From: Jatrophihabitans_A lederbergiae
Lineage (GTDB): Bacteria > Actinomycetota > Actinomycetes > Mycobacteriales > Jatrophihabitantaceae
Assembly (NCBI RefSeq): GCF_031845305.1
Contig: NZ_JAVREH010000022.1
Location: 1-64,000, forward strand
Direction: 5' to 3'
DNA length: 64,000 bases
Position 1 is the stretch's first letter. Every line of letters begins with the position of its first letter. Position numbers and translations under genes: made by a program. Shown in pieces: positions 60,714 to 64,000 of this stretch. The notes under the pieces are model-generated. The model saw nothing but the letters and a program-made list of their open reading frames with translations, did no database searches and was not told where the DNA came from.

Positions 60714-62455
60714 GATCTCGTCGCCGTGGACGAGGCCAAGGAGGCCACGGAGTCCAAGTGCGGCTGGCTGTCATCACCGGTCAGCTCCACCGGCAGCCGC
60801 TCCTCGCTGTTGTAGCGGGCGGCAGCGCCGATGAATGCGGCGAACAACGGGTGCGGGCGGGTAGGACGGGACTTCAGCTCGGGGTGTGCCTGGGTCGCCA
60901 CGAAGAACGGGTGCTGCTCCCGCGCCAGTTCCACGAACTCGACCAGCCGGCCGTCCGGAGAGGTGCCCGAGATCACCAGCCCGGCGGCGGTGAGGGCGTC
61001 GCGGTAGGCATTGTTGACCTCGTATCGGTGGCGATGGCGTTCGGAAACCTCGGTCGTGCCGTAGGCCTCGGCAACCAGCGACCCGGGCGTCAGGGTGGCC
61101 GGATAGGCACCCAGGCGCATGCTGCCGCCGAGGTCGGCGTTGCCGGCCACGATGTCCACCTGGTCGGCCATGGTAGCGATGACCGGATCGGGCGTGTCGG
61201 GCTCGAACTCCGCGGAGTTGGCCTCGACGATCCCGGCCAGGGCGCGCGCGGCCTCGATCGCCATGCACTGCAGCCCCAGGCACAGGCCCAGGGTCGGGAT
61301 ACGGTGCTCACGCGCGTGCCGGATGGCGCCGAGCTTGCCCTCGATGCCCCGGATGCCGAAGCCGCCCGGGATCAGCACCGCGTCCACGCCCTTGAGGTGG
61401 GTGGCGGCACCGGCCGGAGTCCCGCACAGGTCCGAGGCAACCCAGCGGAGGTTCACCTTGGCCCGGTGCGCGAAGCCGCCGGCGCGGACGGCCTCGGTCA
61501 CCGAGAGGTAAGCATCCGGCAGGTCGATGTACTTGCCGACCAACGCGACCGTGACCTCGCTCTTGGGGTGGTGAACCCGCTCCAGCAGGCCGCCCCACAT
61601 CGTCCAGTCGACATCGCGGAACGGCAGGTCCAGCCGGCGCACGACATAGGCGTCGAGGCCCTCGCGGTGCATGACCTTGGGAATGTCATAGATGCTCGGG
61701 GCGTCCGCCAGCGCGACGACCGCCTCGGTGTCGACGTCACACATCAGCGAGATCTTGCGCTTGACGTTCTCCGGAATCTCGCGGTCCGCGCGGCAGACCA
61801 CAGCATCAGGCGCGATGCCGATGCTGCGCAGGGCCGCGACGGAGTGCTGGGTCGGCTTGGTCTTGAGCTCGCCGGACGGAGCCAGGTACGGAATCAGCGA
61901 CACGTGCAGGAAGAAGCAGTTGTCCCGGCCCACATCGTGGCGGACCTGGCGGGCGGCCTCCAGGAACGGCAGCGACTCGATGTCGCCCACCGTCCCGCCG
62001 ATCTCGGTGATGACGATGTCGGGCCGGGTGCCGTCGGGACCGGGGTCGGCCATCGCCCGGATCCGGTCCTTGATCTCGTTGGTGATGTGTGGGATCACCT
62101 GGACCGTGTCCCCGAGATACTCGCCGCGACGCTCCTTGGCGATCACCGTCGAGTAGACCTGACCGGTCGTCACGTTCGCCGAGCCGACCAGGTCGGTGTC
62201 GAGGAACCGCTCGTAGTGGCCGACGTCGAGATCGGTCTCGGCCCCGTCCTCGGTCACGAACACCTCGCCGTGCTGGAACGGGTTCATCGTCCCAGGGTCG
62301 ACATTGAGGTACGGGTCCAGCTTCTGCATCGTGACTCGCAGCCCCCGCGCCTTGAGCAGGCTGCCCAAGGACGAAGCCGTGAGGCCCTTGCCCAGGGATG
62401 AGGCGACTCCGCCAGTGACGAAAAGGTGTTTAGTGGTCCGGGCTGATTGAGCCAA
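60710..62455 (-). CDS. pyrG: CTP synthase
   Basis: PyrG aminates UTP to CTP using glutamine and ATP. The synthetase domain starts TTKHLFVTGGVASSLGKGLT and contains LDPYLNVDPGTMNPFQHGEV and LPFLEAARQ. The glutamine amidotransferase domain has its Cys nucleophile in TLGLCLGLQCMAIEAAR and the His/Glu pair in THPEL-like AQAHPELKSRP. I choose TTG 62455 (LAQSARTTK, 581 residues) because GGGAG lies five bases before it; the longer TTG frame from 62479 has no binding site. It is the first gene of the pyrG-nudix-xerD unit. Confidence 0.95.
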   Translation of the reverse strand: MAQSARTTKHLFVTGGVASSLGKGLTASSLGSLLKARGLRVTMQKLDPYLNVDPGTMNPFQHGEVFVTEDGAETDLDVGHYERFLDTDLVGSANVTTGQVYSTVIAKERRGEYLGDTVQVIPHITNEIKDRIRAMADPGPDGTRPDIVITEIGGTVGDIESLPFLEAARQVRHDVGRDNCFFLHVSLIPYLAPSGELKTKPTQHSVAALRSIGIAPDAVVCRADREIPENVKRKISLMCDVDTEAVVALADAPSIYDIPKVMHREGLDAYVVRRLDLPFRDVDWTMWGGLLERVHHPKSEVTVALVGKYIDLPDAYLSVTEAVRAGGFAHRAKVNLRWVASDLCGTPAGAATHLKGVDAVLIPGGFGIRGIEGKLGAIRHAREHRIPTLGLCLGLQCMAIEAARALAGIVEANSAEFEPDTPDPVIATMADQVDIVAGNADLGGSMRLGAYPATLTPGSLVAEAYGTTEVSERHRHRYEVNNAYRDALTAAGLVISGTSPDGRLVEFVELAREQHPFFVATQAHPELKSRPTRPHPLFAAFIGAAARYNSEERLPVELTGDDSQPHLDSVASLASSTATRS

Positions 62456-62595
62456 TGAGACTCCCGTGGTCGCATCCAATACGAGCTGCGGAGCTCGGGG
62501 CTTTCCTGAGAAAATCCCTCGTATCCACGGGAGTTCACGGTAACACGGATCGGCGGATCGGCGGTTCGGCCGCTGCCGACACCGTCCGCCGGGGA

Positions 62596-63513
62596 TCAGC
62601 CGGACACGCCGGGCAGCAGGGCGTCGGCTCCCGAGCCGCTGCCGAAGTGGCCCTTGTGGCCGCTGACGGCGTTGGCGGTCGCGAGGGCCACGGTGAGCTG
62701 CCCGAGCGCCGTACCGGCGTTGTCCACCGTGGACACCGACTTCTTGGCCGTCGCGTCGTTCCTGACCAGTGCCACCAGACCGGCCGCGGTGTCGGAGGCG
62801 GCGTCGCCGGCGACGACCGCGGTACCGGCGATGGCTCCGAGCTCGGTGGAGAAGGACAGCAGCATGGTGGCCTTGGGGCTGTCCTTGACCATCGCGCCGG
62901 GCGCGACCAGGACGATCGCCTTGGCGGCGGTCACGGTGCCGCTTTCGGTGGTGAGCATGTCCAGGGTCTTGAACCCCGCCAGCACCTGGGTCAGGTCCGA
63001 GCCCTGGCCCTTACCGCCCAGCACGAAGCCGAGCAGGGCGCCCGCCAGCATTCCCACGTCCTCGGTCGTGGGCAGCTGCAGGCCGATCGGGTGGACGCCC
63101 GAAGTGGCCAGGGAGCGGATGTCGTTGGCGCGAGCAGGGTCGGTGAAGCTCTTGCCGAGTTGCACCCGGCCGGACACCACGCCGCCGGCGGCGGTGATCT
63201 GGGCCGCGATGCCGTCCTTGACTTGCTTCGAGGCGCCAGGCGCGCCGAGCAACACCACGGGCGTCTTGGCCAGACCGGCGCCCGAGATCTTGCTGCCGAA
63301 GGTCTGCGCCAGCAGATCGGCGTTTCCGGCCTGGCTGCGCAGCGCCTTGTTCTGGGCCGCCGCATCGCTGTTGGCCTTCTTCAGGCCCGACACCTGGCTG
63401 CGCAGGTCGCCGACCACCGCGCCGTTGAGAGCGCTGGTGCCGACGACGACTCCGAGGGCGATGGCCAGAAAGATCGCGATGATCGAGATGAGGTGGTAGC
63501 GAAAGGAGATCAC
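62596..63513 (-). CDS. mctB: MctB-like copper transport/outer protein
   Basis: This 305-residue protein has one N-terminal helix (FRYHLISIIAIFLAIALGVV), a coiled coil (VGDLRSQVSGLKKANSDAAA) and a soluble Ala/Gly-rich domain. It matches the MctB family (Rv1698), linked in M. tuberculosis to copper efflux and first described as a channel protein; the mechanism is debated. It is coupled to the upstream steA-like gene by a GTGA overlap. The order steA, mctB, pyrG is conserved. An upstream hydrophobic start and absence of a lipobox suggest a membrane anchor. Confidence 0.88.
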   Translation of the reverse strand: MISFRYHLISIIAIFLAIALGVVVGTSALNGAVVGDLRSQVSGLKKANSDAAAQNKALRSQAGNADLLAQTFGSKISGAGLAKTPVVLLGAPGASKQVKDGIAAQITAAGGVVSGRVQLGKSFTDPARANDIRSLATSGVHPIGLQLPTTEDVGMLAGALLGFVLGGKGQGSDLTQVLAGFKTLDMLTTESGTVTAAKAIVLVAPGAMVKDSPKATMLLSFSTELGAIAGTAVVAGDAASDTAAGLVALVRNDATAKKSVSTVDNAGTALGQLTVALATANAVSGHKGHFGSGSGADALLPGVSG

Positions 63514-64000
63514 GAGATCAGGTCCCTCAGAAAAGTGGTGGAGTTGTCCCAGCCGCGGGCCAGCAGGTGCAGGTAGCCGGCACTGGCACTGCCGGCGTAC
63601 AGCACCACGAGGATCGCGACGAGGGCGGCGATCGCGAGCAGCACCACCGACAGCGCCGTGATGCGGGTTTGGAAGAGTTGTGCCGCGGCTTTGGCGTCGA
63701 CCAGCCGACCGCCCACCTTCAGCCGGGTCAGCACGGTGGAGGCAATTCCGCCGCGGCCGGCGTCGAGCAGCTCCTCCAGGGTGGCTCGCATGCCCACCGT
63801 CACGATCAGCGTGGCGTCACCGGCGTCGGCAAGCAGCATCGCCGCGTCCTCGCTGGTGCCCGACGTGGCGAAGATGACCGGCTCCACCCGTAGGTCCTGA
63901 ACCCGTGGCAGGCCGATGACCCGCCCGTGGTGGTCGGCGTGCGCGACCACCTCCCGGGCCTCGCGCAGGGCCGTGTCCGACATGGTGTCCAACTCGCCGA
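63510..64000 (-). CDS. steA: SteA-like cytokinetic ring protein, C-terminal part (runs off the window)
   Basis: The last 160 or so residues of a protein that continues beyond position 64000 are visible. DHHGRVIGLPRVQDLRVEPVIF leads into ATSGTSEDAAMLLADAGDAT and LTRLKVGGRLVDAKAAAQLF, followed by one membrane helix (ITALSVVLLAIAALVAILVV) and a short tail. This is the end of the SteA family (Rv1697), which has a thiamin-pyrophosphokinase-like fold and takes part in cell separation together with SteB. The start is outside the window; an internal TTG or ATG near 63983-63992 is not the true start. It overlaps mctB by four bases. Confidence 0.88.
   Translation of the reverse strand, partial: GELDTMSDTALREAREVVAHADHHGRVIGLPRVQDLRVEPVIFATSGTSEDAAMLLADAGDATLIVTVGMRATLEELLDAGRGGIASTVLTRLKVGGRLVDAKAAAQLFQTRITALSVVLLAIAALVAILVVLYAGSASAGYLHLLARGWDNSTTFLRDLIS

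Overview
This 64 kb window comes from a high-GC actinobacterium. The evidence is the actinobacterial gene orders in the right half: glycine cleavage/garA/ftsR, then der-cmk-aroH-rluB-scpBA-parA-xerD-nudix-pyrG-mctB-steA, both in the order known from Mycobacterium. Many GTG/TTG starts, several probably leaderless mRNAs and a Ku/ligase NHEJ pair fit as well. The exact genus cannot be fixed from sequence alone; a relative of Frankia, Nakamurella, Jatrophihabitans or the Pseudonocardiales is plausible.

Layout. 1-3.6 kb: an eroded patch with a 5'-truncated aldo/keto reductase, an internal scrap of a Na+/H+ antiporter gene, a GNAT gene, a ParB-like gene, a three-armed inverted repeat and a Phd/PIN toxin-antitoxin pair. 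4.0-23.7 kb: an accessory catabolic cluster with a ribose-type ABC importer (its ATPase gene shows two frameshifts), two acyl-CoA ligases, two MaoC/FAS1-type hydratases, two crotonases, a CoA-transferase family protein, an aldehyde dehydrogenase, a CitE-like lyase, an acyl-CoA dehydrogenase, an MDR oxidoreductase, a lactonase-like metallohydrolase, an unknown protein with a His-rich tail and one GntR/FCD regulator. 23.8-25.8 kb: a divergent proline-racemase-family/ornithine-cyclodeaminase-family pair. 25.8-32.2 kb: small accessory genes, an MFS exporter with its regulator, acetamidase, and nadA with its NrtR-type regulator. 32.2-46 kb: trpS behind a ribosome-mediated attenuator, Ku and ligase, a fused ABC exporter, a Zn-type sensor with a CDF exporter, guaB1, and gcvP behind a glycine riboswitch. 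46.4-64 kb: core genes.

The main discovery candidate is a shared AT-rich operator, consensus CAATATTSTATAG, which is striking in this GC-rich DNA. It lies in the promoter regions of the catabolic cluster: two mirrored copies between the ligase and importer operons, a palindromic double copy between the aldehyde dehydrogenase and CitE operons, one copy before the His-rich gene and a weaker copy before the second ligase. It ties about 16 genes into one regulon, probably under the local GntR repressor. The CoA-transferase, FAS1-type hydratase and CitE lyase resemble the itaconate-degradation triad RipA/RipB/RipC of Yersinia, so the pathway may end by cleaving a citramalyl-CoA-like thioester. The true substrate is unknown.

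Other regulatory elements are a complete leader-peptide attenuator on trpS, a single-aptamer glycine riboswitch on gcvP, and palindromic operators beside nrtR/nadA and the MFS gene.
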